Of a stretch of DNA of 64,000 nt, positions 1 through 10,960 are shown in pieces. Below the pieces are notes generated by a model. The model was not told the DNA's origin and did no database searches. It worked only from the letters and a program-made list of their open reading frames with translations. Every line of letters begins with the position of its first letter. The stretch's first letter is position 1. Position numbers and translations under genes: made by a program. Source of the stretch: Chionoecetes opilio. Taxonomy: Eukaryota; Arthropoda; Malacostraca; Decapoda; Majidae. Location of the stretch: contig JACEEZ010007257.1 in the NCBI GenBank assembly GCA_016584305.1, positions 158,501 through 222,500 of the forward strand, in the 5' to 3' direction.

Positions 1-425
1 ACGACAGTCCTGACAAGTGCAAGCGAATCATTAACTCATTGGGACAAGATTGCGTATATGGTGTAACCTTTGGTAGAGTCGTCCCAGCAAAGCACATCCT
101 GTTGCCGTGGGCCATCAAGTCACTTACAGGCAATGTGCAACTGATAAAAACCATCAACAGGTTAGGGCACGGCATATCCTATTCAAAGCTGGAGGAAATA
201 GACACAGCGTTGTGTCTGAACAAACTAGCATTGGAACCAGAAATAGGAGTTGTTCTACCTACCAAGACCTATCCACGCGTACCAACAACCATGGCATTCG
301 ACAACATCGATCGGCTCGAAGAAACTCTCAGTGGAGGTGGTACCTCCCATCGAGTCAACGGCATCCTTGTCCAACCTGAAGTCGCATATGTTCCACTTCC
401 AGTGAATCACAGCTCCAATCAGCAG

Positions 426-561
426 GTATGTGATTGATGGTGCCTCGTGATGTCATAGTTCAGGACAGACTTTGTTTGATACATTTTGATAATAATAGTA
501 TATAATATGACATATTTCCCCAATAAAATGTAGAATTTATTGAGTGGTTTCCTCAATATAG
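426..561 (+). other. Spliceosomal intron in nuclease gene copy 1
   Basis: The donor CAG|GTATGT at 426 and acceptor ATATAG at 556-561 bound a 136-bp AT-rich intron in phase 0. Joining at these sites keeps the frame from the AFDNID block into the KKKRT block, whereas reading through hits TGA at 435-437. The presence of an intron shows that this copy is not a processed retrocopy. Confidence 0.75.
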
Positions 562-2632
562 GCAAAGAAGAAACGTACAATCACACCTGTGAGTCTCGAT
601 ATTCCAGCACACATCGCAGGTAGGCGAGTTGGACCACCGAAGATGACACCAAAGAAAATAGACTTTGATCCAATTCTGAAGGAGGCTCTAGCGAAAGATC
701 TCATGTGGGTCTTAGTGCGGAATGTGGAAAACAGCAATCAAGCGGTTAGCTCATGGACAGGCTTCAACATCCTTATCCGGGATGATGTCATCGTGTCCAA
801 GGATAGTATCGGCTACCTTCCCACAATCAACGCTCCAGCTACTCAGCTCTCAACGGCATGCGAAGTTCTGAACCAAGTTCTGAAAATAATGACTAGTCTT
901 GAACTAGACGAAGTGGCCATCGTCTTTGATCAGGCATTTTATGCCAAAGCTGCAGAAATCGTCTGGAAACATGACAAATATGAGAAGATCGTCCTGAGAA
1001 TGGGTGTTTTCCATACACTGTGCAGCTTTCTTTCGGTCATTGGAAAGAGGTTCGGATCAGCTGGCTTGCGAGACGTTGCTGTTGAATCTGGGGTTATAGC
1101 AGAAGGATCTATCACCGGCGTCCTGGATGGAAGAAGATACAATCGTGGAGTTCGGTTGTGCAAGATAATGTATGAGGCTTTACTACGACTGGCGTGGAGT
1201 GGATTCTTCGGATGGCTACAAGAACATCTTCTCGAAGATGTGGAGCACTTCAGCAATGCAATCACCACCTTGCAAGTTCTACATGACTATCAGTCAAGGA
1301 CTGGGTTTGCAACAGCAACAGAAGACCAGTCATGTTCAAAAGTCCTGAAGAGATTCTCAGAGTATCTGGACTACCTCAGGACGACAGGTGGTGCACTGGC
1401 TGCTTTCTGGATGTCTTATATCGACATGGTGGAGATCCTGTTGACACTGGTCCGCGCATCTAGAGAGGGAAACTGGCTCCTACACCTGACAGCTATCAGG
1501 CATATCCTTCCTTGGTGCTTTGCTTACGATAGGTCAAATTATGCCAGGTATCTGTCGGTATACTACTGTCAGATGACGAAGTTAGACGAGAGTCATCCCG
1601 AGGTACACAAGAACATGGTGAATGGAGGTTTCTCTGTTCAACTAGGCGCATCCAACCCATTCGGCCGAATTCCAGTGGACCAAACCATAGAAGAAACGGC
1701 CAACAAGGACACGCAAACTCCCGGATGAACGAAGGTCTTCAGTTTGAAGCCAGGTACTGTAGCCCGTTACTACATCACAGCAGAGTACCGTAGCACTTGT
1801 CTTAAGCAACTAAGAATGATCGCAGACAGTCTTAGTACAGGAGTGGTTCACAAAGACCTAACAGCCTCAAGAATACAGAGAGATGAAACCGATGTCGAGA
1901 GTGTGGTTACTCTGTTGGAGAACACGTGGACAAACCTATTCGATCCTAGTCCCACCGATCTGATGTGTCTCTCAACTGGTGCAGCAGCTTCACCAGAAGT
2001 CGCCAATGATCTGACAAACGCCGCAAAGAAAGGTGAAGAGGCATATGAAAAATTTCAATTGCAGCGAATCGAGAGTGGGGAAATACCTTTCCTGGATAGA
2101 TTGCCAAAAATGCAATTGAAAACATTTGACAATTCTCGGAAGAAATCAACAAAGACACAGTCAAACAAAGAGCATATTTTGAGGAGTGACAACAAGCTCT
2201 TTGGTCACATGCTACTTGTAGCTTCTAGCAGAAATCTCAGCATGAGGGAAGTACTAAAACACCAATTAGGCCTCTTCCTTGGTCGTTGGCCAACTGTGAC
2301 GGAAGCATGAAAAAAATGAGCAAGGCAGCTCTCGGTAGAAAGCTTGAGAAAATGCAGCTCCTGCTGAAGATTTACATCAACCCTCAGCGTACATCATAGA
2401 TGGCATGAGTCCAGAAGATGAAAGGGGAAAACCATACATTTGATGAAGTCGCAAACATGATCCTGTCAACTGTGCTGTCTTTGTCGTCTAACAGTGATCG
2501 AGTGGATGTAGTATTTGATGTAAACAAGCAACCATCTACCAAAGATACTGAGAGGAGCCATAGGTCCATCGATGGAGGTATCCGCTTCACCAACATCATA
2601 CCGGACATCACATAAGACAGTGGCGACGCCTG

Positions 2633-3589
2633 TTGTCTTACAGCACGAGTAAGACTAAACTCATACAGTTCATCGCGGATCAATGGAAATCAGCACCCTA
2701 CAGAGAGCGTCTTGGTGACAAAGTCATATATGTCACCTGTGGAGAACTTTGCACCAAGATCACACGTGAAACTGTGGTGGATATTGAAGAATTCCAATCA
2801 AGTCAAGAAGAAGCAGACACCCGCCTGGTACTGCACTGCAATCATGCGTCATCAAGTTTTCCATCTGTGATTGTAGCTTCGGAGGACACTGACGTCATGA
2901 TCTTGTGCATCACATTCCAACATGGTATGGAATGCAAGCTGTACGTCAGGAGTGGAGCATCAAATCTCACTAGACTGCTTTACATACACAAGATCGCCAG
3001 TGCTCTTGGTACAGAAGTCTGTAGCGCCCTGTTGGGATTACACGCATTTACAGGCTGTGACACTTTGAGCGCATTCAGTGGTCGTGGAAAAACTACAGCC
3101 CTCAAACTCCTGATGAACAATCCTCGATTTCAGACAGCATTCAGTGAACTAGGGAAAGACTGGACTATACGTGATGATCTCATGGACGTGCTCGAGGAAT
3201 TCACCTGCCAGATGTACATGGCCCGCACTGAAATCACAGGAGTAGACGAGATGCGTTTCCAGTTGTTCCGTGCGAAGAAGGGACACATCCAATCTGAACA
3301 ATTGCCTCCTTGCCAAGATTGCTTGATACTACATGCAACAAGAGCTTGCTATCAAGCCGCTGTGTGGCACAGAAGCCTGGAGGCAACCCTAAGTATACCC
3401 AACCCATGTGACTGCAACGGTTGGGAACTGGACGATGACGGTGATCTCACGATCAACTGGATGTCAGGTGCTCCAGCGCCAGAGGTTGTCTTGGAATTTA
3501 TGTCGTGTAAATGCAAACGAGTGTGCAAGCTGCCAACATGCTCTTGTATGGAAAATGGCTGCACCGATGCTTGGCTGAGCTGCGACTGA
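2633..3589 (+). CDS. XPG/FEN1-like nuclease domain plus C-terminal CXC motif (fragment of copy 1)
   Basis: The 318-residue frame begins mid-protein at a TTG codon, with no authentic start. Visible motifs are EEADTR (residues 59-64), SEDTDV (83-88), then TGCDT (140-144) running into SGRGKTTALKLL (149-160). This order and spacing match the XPG-I acidic motif, the SED-D motif and the helix-hairpin-helix (GCD-Y ... GIG-KKAL-L) of FEN1/XPG nucleases, which cut structured DNA using metal-binding acidic residues. The acidic positions are all present here. The last 28 residues carry CKCKR-C-CSC spacing like a TSO1/tesmin CXC DNA-binding motif. Family assignment is by motif only. Confidence 0.65.
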   Translation: MSYSTSKTKLIQFIADQWKSAPYRERLGDKVIYVTCGELCTKITRETVVDIEEFQSSQEEADTRLVLHCNHASSSFPSVIVASEDTDVMILCITFQHGMECKLYVRSGASNLTRLLYIHKIASALGTEVCSALLGLHAFTGCDTLSAFSGRGKTTALKLLMNNPRFQTAFSELGKDWTIRDDLMDVLEEFTCQMYMARTEITGVDEMRFQLFRAKKGHIQSEQLPPCQDCLILHATRACYQAAVWHRSLEATLSIPNPCDCNGWELDDDGDLTINWMSGAPAPEVVLEFMSCKCKRVCKLPTCSCMENGCTDAWLSCD

Positions 3590-3711
3590 GGTGGCTGAGC
3601 TTCACCGATGCTTGTGTTTTGGCAGACTGCGACAACATGAAGACACAAGGGGTAGAGGCATTTGATCAGAGTGCAGATGATGACAGTGATGATAGTGGCA
3701 TTGACAACTGA

Positions 3712-4658
3712 AACGAGTACATGTAGACAGTCTGATATTCATGATATCTCCAGTTCCTTCTTCATACGAACACTGTTGGCAGTGTTGGTACTTGCTAACT
3801 GATTGAAAGGATAATACTAAACATAGAAGTCTTAATTATTTGTCATTGCCTACACACTTTTTTTATTTCTGAATATTTAAATGAATATATCCTAGTTTGG
3901 TCAGTGCATAGAACACTGCGAGAGTGTCATAACTACTTACATAAATATCTTGAGGTTAAAATTGATTTAAATGTTCGCTATTATTATACTATGGTCTGCA
4001 ATACATGCCACTAAAACCTGCTAAACCATTCTGATATGTATTTTAGTGTATTCCTGATATGATATACTGTAGGGGTAAGCACCAAAATAATATTTATATG
4101 TTCGCTGGGTAAGAAGTTAAAAACAAGTATATGCGTTCATTTAAATACTTGTAAAATATGGTGGCCATTTTGGATTTTTATTATTAAATAGTGCTCCCCG
4201 GATATGGTGGATATCACCACTTCAATATTATAACATGTGTCATAATATTAAAATTGCGGTTATTGAGCATAGCATATATGTATTTAGAAGTTATAATGAT
4301 TTGTTTCCTATTTAATCTTAAAATGATCATGTTTGCTGCCAGCCATTTAAAAAATTGTTCCAACACCATTTTTAGAATGGAAACAAAACCAGACACATAT
4401 GTAATGCTTATAAGGTCTTACAATAACTTTTTTAAATATGGTTTCTGATGATAAAGGGGACACAGTCTCTCTGCATGACCGACAATGTGCAGTAAAACGA
4501 CAAAATGTGCGCTCATATTTTCACTTTTTCGACTATACCCCCATTGTACATAAACGTGCCCAGCAACCTTAAGCTACTCTGCCAACATGGCCGTCATGGT
4601 TTTTTGACATCTACATATATACACCTAACAGAAAATCACAAAATGCCTTGGTCCCCAG
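3712..4658. other. AT-rich non-coding flank of copy 1
   Basis: I see no conserved coding signal in this stretch. It is AT-rich and probably holds the 3' flank of the nuclease element. GGTGGCCATTTTGG near 4160 resembles the ATGGCC-rich subterminal sequence of the element around copy 2, but I cannot place an element end. Confidence 0.4.
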
Positions 4659-5351
4659 AGATGGTACCAATTGTCCCCTAAAGGCCAAGTAGCTCACGGA
4701 CTAATTAAAAGGGATAGATCTGATCCTTTGAAGTTTTGGATCAGAACAATACAGAAGCAGGTATTTCCTGAGGAATATCAGCTATTGGCCTCAGCCAGCC
4801 CCCATAGGAACAAATTGACCAAATTATTAGGTCTGTACCTTGATCATGAGGGCATAATTAGGTGTCGAGGTCGAAATTTGAAATCTGATCTTCCAAATAC
4901 CACCTGCCATCCCATACTAATTCCCAAACGCCATCATCTTACTAAATTGTTGGTGGAAGAATATCATAGGAACTCATTAAATGGCGGAATGGCTACAATA
5001 TTAGCCGATATCAGGTGTCAATTTTGGATAAATCATGGTAGACAGGCAGTCAAATATTACCTCAAATCTTTCATTAAATTTAATAGATCTGAATGTAGAC
5101 TAGTCTCCTATCTAGGTCCCCCTGAACTTCCCGCTGATAATGAGCTCCTAAAACCATTTGAGGTCAATGGTGAAGACTATACTGGGGATACTATAACATC
5201 AGGAGATAACTCTCCCCCCGATCAAGTATATGTCAGCATATTCACTGGTACCTCTATCAGAGCTGTTAATTTTAAAATAGCTAAAGACCAAAGTACCAAA
5301 ACCACTATTCACATGTTCCGGCGCTATGTGGCCTGGGGTGATGTCACCTGA
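4659..5351 (+). pseudogene. BEL/Pao retrotransposon integrase fragment
   Basis: The frame runs through a typical Pao integrase region: FWIRTIQKQVFPEEY, RNKLTKLLGLYLDHEGIIRC, LPNTTCHPILIPKRHHLTKL, the H2C2-like block VEEYHRNSLNGGMATILADI, then the core start EDYTGD with the first acidic residue, and TSIRAVNFKIAKDQSTKT. The Cys pair expected after the His pair reads KSFIKFN here, so the zinc site is lost. Instead of continuing into the integrase core, the frame ends RRYVAWGDVT-stop about 30 bp before an LTR. A reverse copy at 14440-14825 shares this exact ending, so this is a deleted, amplified derivative. Confidence 0.8.
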
Positions 5352-5381
5352 AGTGGAACTTCAGTTTTCGCCGGCCCCCAG

Positions 5382-6200
5382 TGTGGAAATTATCCACCAA
5401 ACACCCTCTCATAATTAGTAGAGTGGTGGTTTGTTTCCCCCCCCCCCCTAGGGAGGGAGTTATTGTCCGCTCGTCATAGGGGTGCGTATAGGGATGTGTA
5501 TATATAATTATAATGGTAATGGGTAATATTAAGGTAATTTAAGTAAATGATTAGTACTGGGATAGGATAAGTTAATATTCCCAGTGGTTAATAAGCATTT
5601 GCAACATAAATAATTAGCACCTTAGTTGTAGCGGCTTCATTGGCTGCCGCCCATTAGATTCTATAGCCACTGAAATGGGTATACGTGGCTTGGTAAGGTG
5701 CGGCGATCGCTGCCGCCCACCGGAGAATTAGTACTATTCCAGACCTTATCGAGTTAACATCTCTTCTCTAATTATAATGAAGAGTTTTGTACATACGTTC
5801 ATTTTGTACATATAGTGTTAAACCAATAGGACTTGTCTTAGCGACATAGCAAATATCAGTGCCGCGTCTATTAAGCCTGAATAGCTTCCTAGACGTATCA
5901 GTGACTATAAACACCGCGCCGTGATGGTTTTGATGAACCACTTGACGCCCAGCACATCGCCTCCAGCCCTCCGCTTCAGTCCTTCACGGGCGGTCTAGAT
6001 CACGCGCTGACCACTTCGGATCATAAGAACAGGCAGTATTGATAAAAGCCTACAGCGATTTCAATGGAAAGCACTATCCACCGATAAGTATCCTAGTTAG
6101 TTGATTAGCTAGGGGTATTGTGTCGGGATGAGATAGAACATGGGTTTTGATTAGGTAAGACTCACATTAAATAAATATGTTTGTGATACAAATTTCCACA
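5382..6200 (+). repeat. LTR of BEL/Pao-like element
   Basis: The segment begins TGTGGAAATTATCC and ends AAATTTCCACA, giving matched inverted termini (TG...CA) across 819 bp. It follows the integrase stub directly. Partial copies lie at 14440-14683 (minus), 59279-59621 plus 62618-63085, and 63878-64000. A poly-C tract (5440-5449) lies near its start. Confidence 0.65.
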
Positions 6201-6439
6201 GTTGTTTCAAATCAAAAGATTATTCAAATTCATTTAACAAATGTAACATTGGTGTCTAGGATGCATAGAAAATGAAAATATATGCGTAGCCTACATATAG
6301 TAATTATTTTCTCCATAAAATCAACTCGTACATACAATTTCCGATTCGGTATACGTCTCATTTAGTCAATATAGCATTATATCATGATAGTAATTAAGAG
6401 TAATGCATAAATGAACGAAGGTCAAATGTGGTATCGTTC
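6201..6439. other. Non-coding, no recognisable feature
   Basis: This is AT-rich unique-looking sequence between the LTR and a LINE fragment. I see no coding or repeat structure in it. Confidence 0.4.
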
Positions 6440-6560
6440 AGAGCGAGGATTTGAGTGTAGCCATACACGGTGGTAGTGAAGGCGTGGACACTGCAGCAGC
6501 AAGTGTTCAATGGTTTCATGGACGTTCCTGCGCCAGGGCAGACATTCAGAGAGAGTTAAA
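6440..6560 (-). pseudogene. LINE ORF2 C-terminal zinc-knuckle remnant
   Basis: The minus strand reads a cysteine/histidine block of the form ETIEHLLLQCPRLH, typical of the region after the RT/RNase H of I/Jockey-type LINEs. A related fragment (ESTEHFLLQCPLFH) lies at 41966-42154 on the minus strand. The fragment is about 120 bp and has no intact ends. Confidence 0.55.
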
Positions 6561-6831
6561 GGCCACGGTGGTTAGCTTAACTAACTCCCTCTATTTCTAC
6601 ACCCCGGAGCTAGTGGGTATTCCAGTACGAGATATGGCAGTAGCGGCACATGGTCGCTATGGGCATCGATAGCTGATTGGCTGAGCGAGTACTACAATGA
6701 CGTCACAGCCTCGCCAGCGAATCACATAGTATTTCTCAAAAAGTTTCAGCCAATCACAAGGCTTCCGCGCTCTCAGCTGTGTTTACAACTTTATCATCCA
6801 CACTAAAATTAGCTCTGATGCTCCACCCTTG

Positions 6832-7062
6832 TTCCTCCTCCTCCTCCTCCTCCTCCTCCTCCGCCTCCACCTCCTAGCTTCTCCTTCTCCTTCTCCTCCT
6901 CCTCTTCCTCCTCCTAACCTTTTCTTATAGCAGTTTGGTGTACTGGTAGTAGTTACAACAGCAGTATATCAGTATAGTAGTTGTAGTAGTAGCAGCAGTA
7001 ATAGTAGTAGTTGTAGTAGTAGCAGCAGTAATAGTAGCAGTAGTAGTAGTAGTAGTAGTGGT
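6832..7062. repeat. (CCT)n and (AGT)n trinucleotide tracts
   Basis: Imperfect CCT repeats at about 6832-6912 are followed by imperfect AGT/AGC repeats at about 6950-7062. They are part of the duplicated unit. Confidence 0.85.
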
Positions 7063-7301
7063 GATGAAGGAGGAGGAATTAGGTAGAGGAAGAAGGGAAG
7101 AGAAAGAAGAGAAGAATAAAGGGTAAGAGGACGCTCTCAGCTGTGTTTACAAATTTATCATCCACACCAAAATTAGCTCTGATGCTCCACCCTTCTTCTT
7201 CCTCCTCCTCCTCCGCCTCTACCTCCTAGCTTTTCCTTCTCCTCCTCCTCTTCCTCCTCCTAACCTTTTCTTATAGCAGTTTGGTGTACTGGTAGTAGTT
7301 A

Positions 7302-8187
7302 TGTAATGCGAGAAAATGGGTTAAACCTTTTGACTCATGATTGACGAAGAGTTTACGCTGAGTGGTGAGAGTAAAGTAATATATAAATGGCGAGTAATTA
7401 AACGCTCACAATTTTCCTTCACTCCTCAGTTCTTAATCAATAGATATAGTTTCCGACAATATTTTTGTGCCCGCGGTCGCTAGTGACGTCACGGCAAGAA
7501 GGAGAGAAGAAAGAGCAGGTAGCCATATTTTCTCTCTCTCTCACCAAGCCTGGCCTCGACAGCACGTGTAGGGAGTTGTGTCTTACAACCCTTTTTAAAG
7601 GTATGTGTGGGGCGGTGTATTTATAAGGATGTATAGGGGATTGATTATTTATCTGTTGGAGCTTGAATATTCATTGCATTATGTGTTTCCAAGGGTTTTG
7701 GAGCGGAGTGAGCTGAGTGACCATGAAGGAGTGATTTAGACCATGAGGTTGACCTCGTGTGAGCTGATGGTGTGAGCTGAGCTGAGTGGATGACCGTGGA
7801 CACACCAGTGTATATAACTAAGGCCATGATTCATAGCAAGTGTGTGTGTGTATAGGTAGATACTTTACACAGTGACAGTGAGGTGAAGGAATTCTTGGGT
7901 TTTTGTTAAAAACGAGTGAGAGTCGCGTCGTGTCGGTGTTCATATTGTGCAGTGATTTATTTTGTGAAACCTTAGGTTAAGTGGGGATGTGAATACTGGC
8001 CTATCAGTATGTGATAATATACAGAAACCCTGTTAACGAGTCGTTTATTAAGTCCCAGTAATACTCACATATTCTCTAAATCTTTAATTTTGTTTCCCAC
8101 TTATTGTGGGTGGTGGCAGCGTAATCGCCAGGTTTGTGGAGCCCTTCGAGTTAACATCAAACTATAAGGGGGGGAGGGGGCGCTACA
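7302..8187. mobile_element. Solo LTR with 4-bp target duplication GTTA
   Basis: The 886-bp insertion begins TGTAATGCGAG and ends GGCGCTACA. GTTA lies immediately on both sides (7298-7301 and 8188-8191). The uninterrupted sister copy reads straight through this point (about 6946-6960), which confirms the insertion and its edges. I find no second LTR or coding region. The strand of the element is not determined. Confidence 0.8.
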
Positions 8188-8191
8188 GTTA

Positions 8192-8330
8192 CAACAGCAG
8201 TATATCAGTAGTAGTTGTAGTAGTAGCAGCAGTAATAGTAGTAGTTGTAGTAGTAGCAGCAGTAATAGCAGCAGTAGTAGTAGTAGTAGTAGTAGTGGTG
8301 ATGAAGGAGGAGGAATTAGGTAGAGGAAGA
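8192..8330. repeat. (AGT)n imperfect microsatellite
   Basis: AGT/AGC triplets followed by an AGGAGG-rich tail duplicate the tract at 6950-7110. Low-complexity frames here (poly-Val) are not genes. Confidence 0.85.
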
Positions 8331-9484
8331 AGGGAAGAGAAAGAAGAGAAGAATAAAGGGTAAGAGGAAGGAGGAGGAGGAGGACTATACCTTCAGTCTG
8401 CCGCGCAGCCGTGCGTGGTGGTGTCTGGCATCGCTAGTCGCTACCGGCCGGTGTGGTGAGATGCCGCCGCTCACCACTCGGCCCATCACCCCAAAACAAA
8501 CTCACCACGAGCACATGGGTTTGTTATATGGCCTAATTTCATTTGTATACTTGCCCTGTTCAGTTCTTGAGTCAGAAAACATCCTATATACTCAATTTAT
8601 GAGTATTCTTATGTATGTTGCCTCCTCAACACCACCCTATAGGCAGTCGCCGTGTTTTGACAACTTAAAGTAATCGTCCAGACCATTTCATCATTCCTGA
8701 TTTAATGCAGTCAAAATATAGCCATGATTGAGTATATCAACAATATATTGTCACTTTTTGTATCCAGTCACCCGTTTTTAAATGATCCGCATTCAAAATC
8801 TGTAAATTCCCCGAGCTCTCAAAACACAACTGGCGACCAGCAGACGACGCACCACGGCTCGGCGACGTCACAGCAGGAAGCCTCCCAGCCCTGCCTGATA
8901 CAGATGCGCGGAGACTCGGAGAAAAATGTAGTACTTAGGGAATTTTGGGTATTTCTGATATATTTTTTGTGCGATGTGGCATGTATTTGCATCCTGTGTG
9001 GGTGCAGCGGGGGGGGCTGTGCCTTTCCCGAGAGCTTAGCACCCATTTGCAGCCTGTGCGGCGACGATATATGTGTGCATAGACCTGTTCAGAAAACAAT
9101 TTTTTCCTATTTTTATACCCTCCTGCACGGTTTCCAATGCTTTTTGACCTGGAAAAGTCGAAAATTACAACCATTATAAGCCAAAATGTCAGGAACCTTT
9201 GCCTCATGAAGCATGAAGTTCTATTCTATACACGTTTTCTGAAACGCCAGTTTCGGAGCATTTTGATGTTTGTTTTCGCCTATTTTTTCACCAATAAATG
9301 GGCCTAAGCAGGTTAAAGCAAGTAATTAGATGCTGACTGAAACATCAAAATGCATAGAAACATTTATGGAAATATTACATGTGATATTTACAGACAAATT
9401 TTCAAAAAAATTAAACTAAATATAATTTATTTCACTCTAGTCACAAATTCACAATGGTTTTAGCATGACATCTAATGGTCTGTT

Positions 9485-10960
9485 ATGTTTGTTGCAGATC
9501 TGTTGAAACCTGCTAACAAATCCAGAGACACTTCACAAGATAACTTCACTATGGCAGTAAGCAAGGAGCTCCGAGGACGCAAAGTTGACATCTCAGAACC
9601 TCCACCTGCAGTCCAGAGACAAGCGTCACGCCGACCTGCTACTAGATCTGCTACAGAAACCTTCCTGATCGGCTATCCATCATCCAGCATCAGTGGCTCC
9701 CAGTTACCCACCAACAGACAGGCCTTCCAGTACTTCCTCCATCTCCAGAGTTTGCCAGAAAATACAGGGAATCCTAAGCATCAAGACCTCGCCAATGAAA
9801 CAGTGGAGGCTATCATCCCATTCTGGCAGATGGCTAGGATCAAGACCATGACCAAGTACAATGCAGCGCAGCATTTCATGACACTTCACAAAAAGCACAG
9901 AGATCTAGCAAGGAATAAAGGTAGAACAGGTGACCCTGGAAGGAAAAGGAGTGCCTTTGTCCTGGAATTAGATAGCCTGTTCGACATAGGAGCTTCAGAT
10001 GCCATCCAGGAAATAGAGAGAAACCGACTGCTATCAAGGGAGAAGAAGGACAAGGACATCAGGTTCTACCAGGATCAGAAGACAGAGAGAAAGGCCCACA
10101 TGTCTGGTCATGACAAGATATTTGAGTCACGGTCCCAGCAGCAAGCAGAGAGGGCTGCAAGACTGCAGCAGAGAGAGGAACAAGATATGAATTTGTCACA
10201 AAATTTCTACAATTTTTCAGCTGCCACACAGCGAAGGACTGCTGCTGATGTGTCTACCTGGGCTGACCCAACCGACAGTGAAGGGAATGCAGAGGACATG
10301 GATTACCAACAACCTCGTCCTGGATGTTCACATCACCAAGACACTGTGACTCTCACATTTCCCAGGAGGGTCATGGAGTGTGTTGACATCTGCAGTACCG
10401 CTGATCGTCTGGGATTGTCTGACAATCAAGTGACAGCCTTAGTCTCTGCTACATTGAAGGCTGGTGGAGCTGACCTGGACAAGTTTGTCATCTCAACCTC
10501 AACAACGAGACGGAACAGGATGCTGACAAGGTACCACATCAGCCAGGAGTACATGGCAGCATTTAGCGAGGACCCTCCCAAGTATGCTGCTCTCCACTGG
10601 GATGGCAAAATGCTGAGAGATGTCCTGGGAAGTGATCCTGGGACCACGTCAGAGACTCTGGCTGTGCTTGTCTCAGGACCACCTGCATATCCTGAAGGCA
10701 AGCTACTGGGAGTACCAGTGAATTTGTGTGCAGACGTGTCGAGCGGCGGGGAGCGGCGGTTAGTAGTGGGTAGTAGCGAGGCCACCGAGATGAGAGGGCT
10801 CGCTACTACCCGCCGCTCCCCGCCGCTCGACACGTCTGCACACATATATCGTCGCCATGTGGGTTGTGAATGGGTGCTAAGCTCTCGGGAAGGGCACAGC
10901 TTTCTTGCTGTGCCCATGCAGGATGCAAATATGTGCCGTGTCGCACAAAAAATATATTAG
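9485..10960 (+). CDS. Uncharacterised ORF in TTAA transposon A; possible truncated transposase
   Basis: A 491-residue frame from TTG (a downstream ATG at 9551 is a better start). The N-terminal ~250 residues are charged, with a coiled-coil-like stretch of Lys, Glu and Gln from about residue 170 to 240. Residues about 290-415 form a conserved-looking module that ends KYAALHWDGKMLRDVLG, LAVLVSGPPAYPEGKLLGVP. HWDGK could be the first-strand Asp of an RNase H-like transposase fold, but that is inference. Residues after about 413 (10724 on) come from the hairpin and right terminal repeat and are not native. I recognise a multicopy invertebrate family but know no established function. Confidence 0.55.
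   Translation: MFVADLLKPANKSRDTSQDNFTMAVSKELRGRKVDISEPPPAVQRQASRRPATRSATETFLIGYPSSSISGSQLPTNRQAFQYFLHLQSLPENTGNPKHQDLANETVEAIIPFWQMARIKTMTKYNAAQHFMTLHKKHRDLARNKGRTGDPGRKRSAFVLELDSLFDIGASDAIQEIERNRLLSREKKDKDIRFYQDQKTERKAHMSGHDKIFESRSQQQAERAARLQQREEQDMNLSQNFYNFSAATQRRTAADVSTWADPTDSEGNAEDMDYQQPRPGCSHHQDTVTLTFPRRVMECVDICSTADRLGLSDNQVTALVSATLKAGGADLDKFVISTSTTRRNRMLTRYHISQEYMAAFSEDPPKYAALHWDGKMLRDVLGSDPGTTSETLAVLVSGPPAYPEGKLLGVPVNLCADVSSGGERRLVVGSSEATEMRGLATTRRSPPLDTSAHIYRRHVGCEWVLSSREGHSFLAVPMQDANMCRVAQKIY
10725..10844. repeat. 120-bp hairpin at the internal deletion junction of transposon A
   Basis: The left arm starts TGTGTGCAGACGTGTCGAGC and the right arm ends with its exact reverse complement. 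The arms are GC-rich, about 50 nt long with one short length difference, and enclose a loop of about 20 nt. It separates the truncated ORF from the right terminal repeat. Confidence 0.85.

Larger units (their letters stand above)
3..3711 (+). pseudogene. Transposase-like / XPG-FEN1-like nuclease gene, copy 1 (5' partial, disrupted)
   Basis: The reading frame is open from the window start, so the 5' end lies outside. Exon 1 (to 425) encodes a conserved block with LNRLGH-like (TINRLGHG) and AFDNIDRLEETLSG motifs. Exon 2 (from 562) continues with VFDQAFY, the block GVFHTLCSFLSVIGKRFG and a PVDQTIEET block. A separate downstream frame holds the XPG/FEN1-like nuclease and a CXC cysteine motif. Breaks I see: an in-frame TGA at 1726-1728 with homology resuming in the same frame; frameshifts near 2280, 2345, 2410 and 2615; and a short internal duplication near 3550-3600 that displaces the acidic C-terminus ending at 3711. 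The copy on the minus strand at 21640-24132 is collinear. Academ transposons are known to pair a transposase with an XPG-type nuclease, so I infer an Academ-like element; a domesticated host gene is the alternative. Confidence 0.7.
6770..8370. repeat. Tandem segmental duplication (units 6770-7135 and 7136-8370)
   Basis: The block GCTCTCAGCTGTGTTTACAA, a (CCT)n tract and the spacer TATAGCAGTTTGGTGTACTGG occur in the same order from about 6771 and from about 7134. The first unit runs on into (AGT)n and an AGGAGGAATTAGGTAGAGG tail; the second does so only after an 886-bp LTR insertion, resuming at 8188. Confidence 0.75.

Noticed and set aside
8106..8363. Poly-Val membrane-like ORF
   Set aside because: Comes from the (AGT)n tract at the end of the solo LTR.
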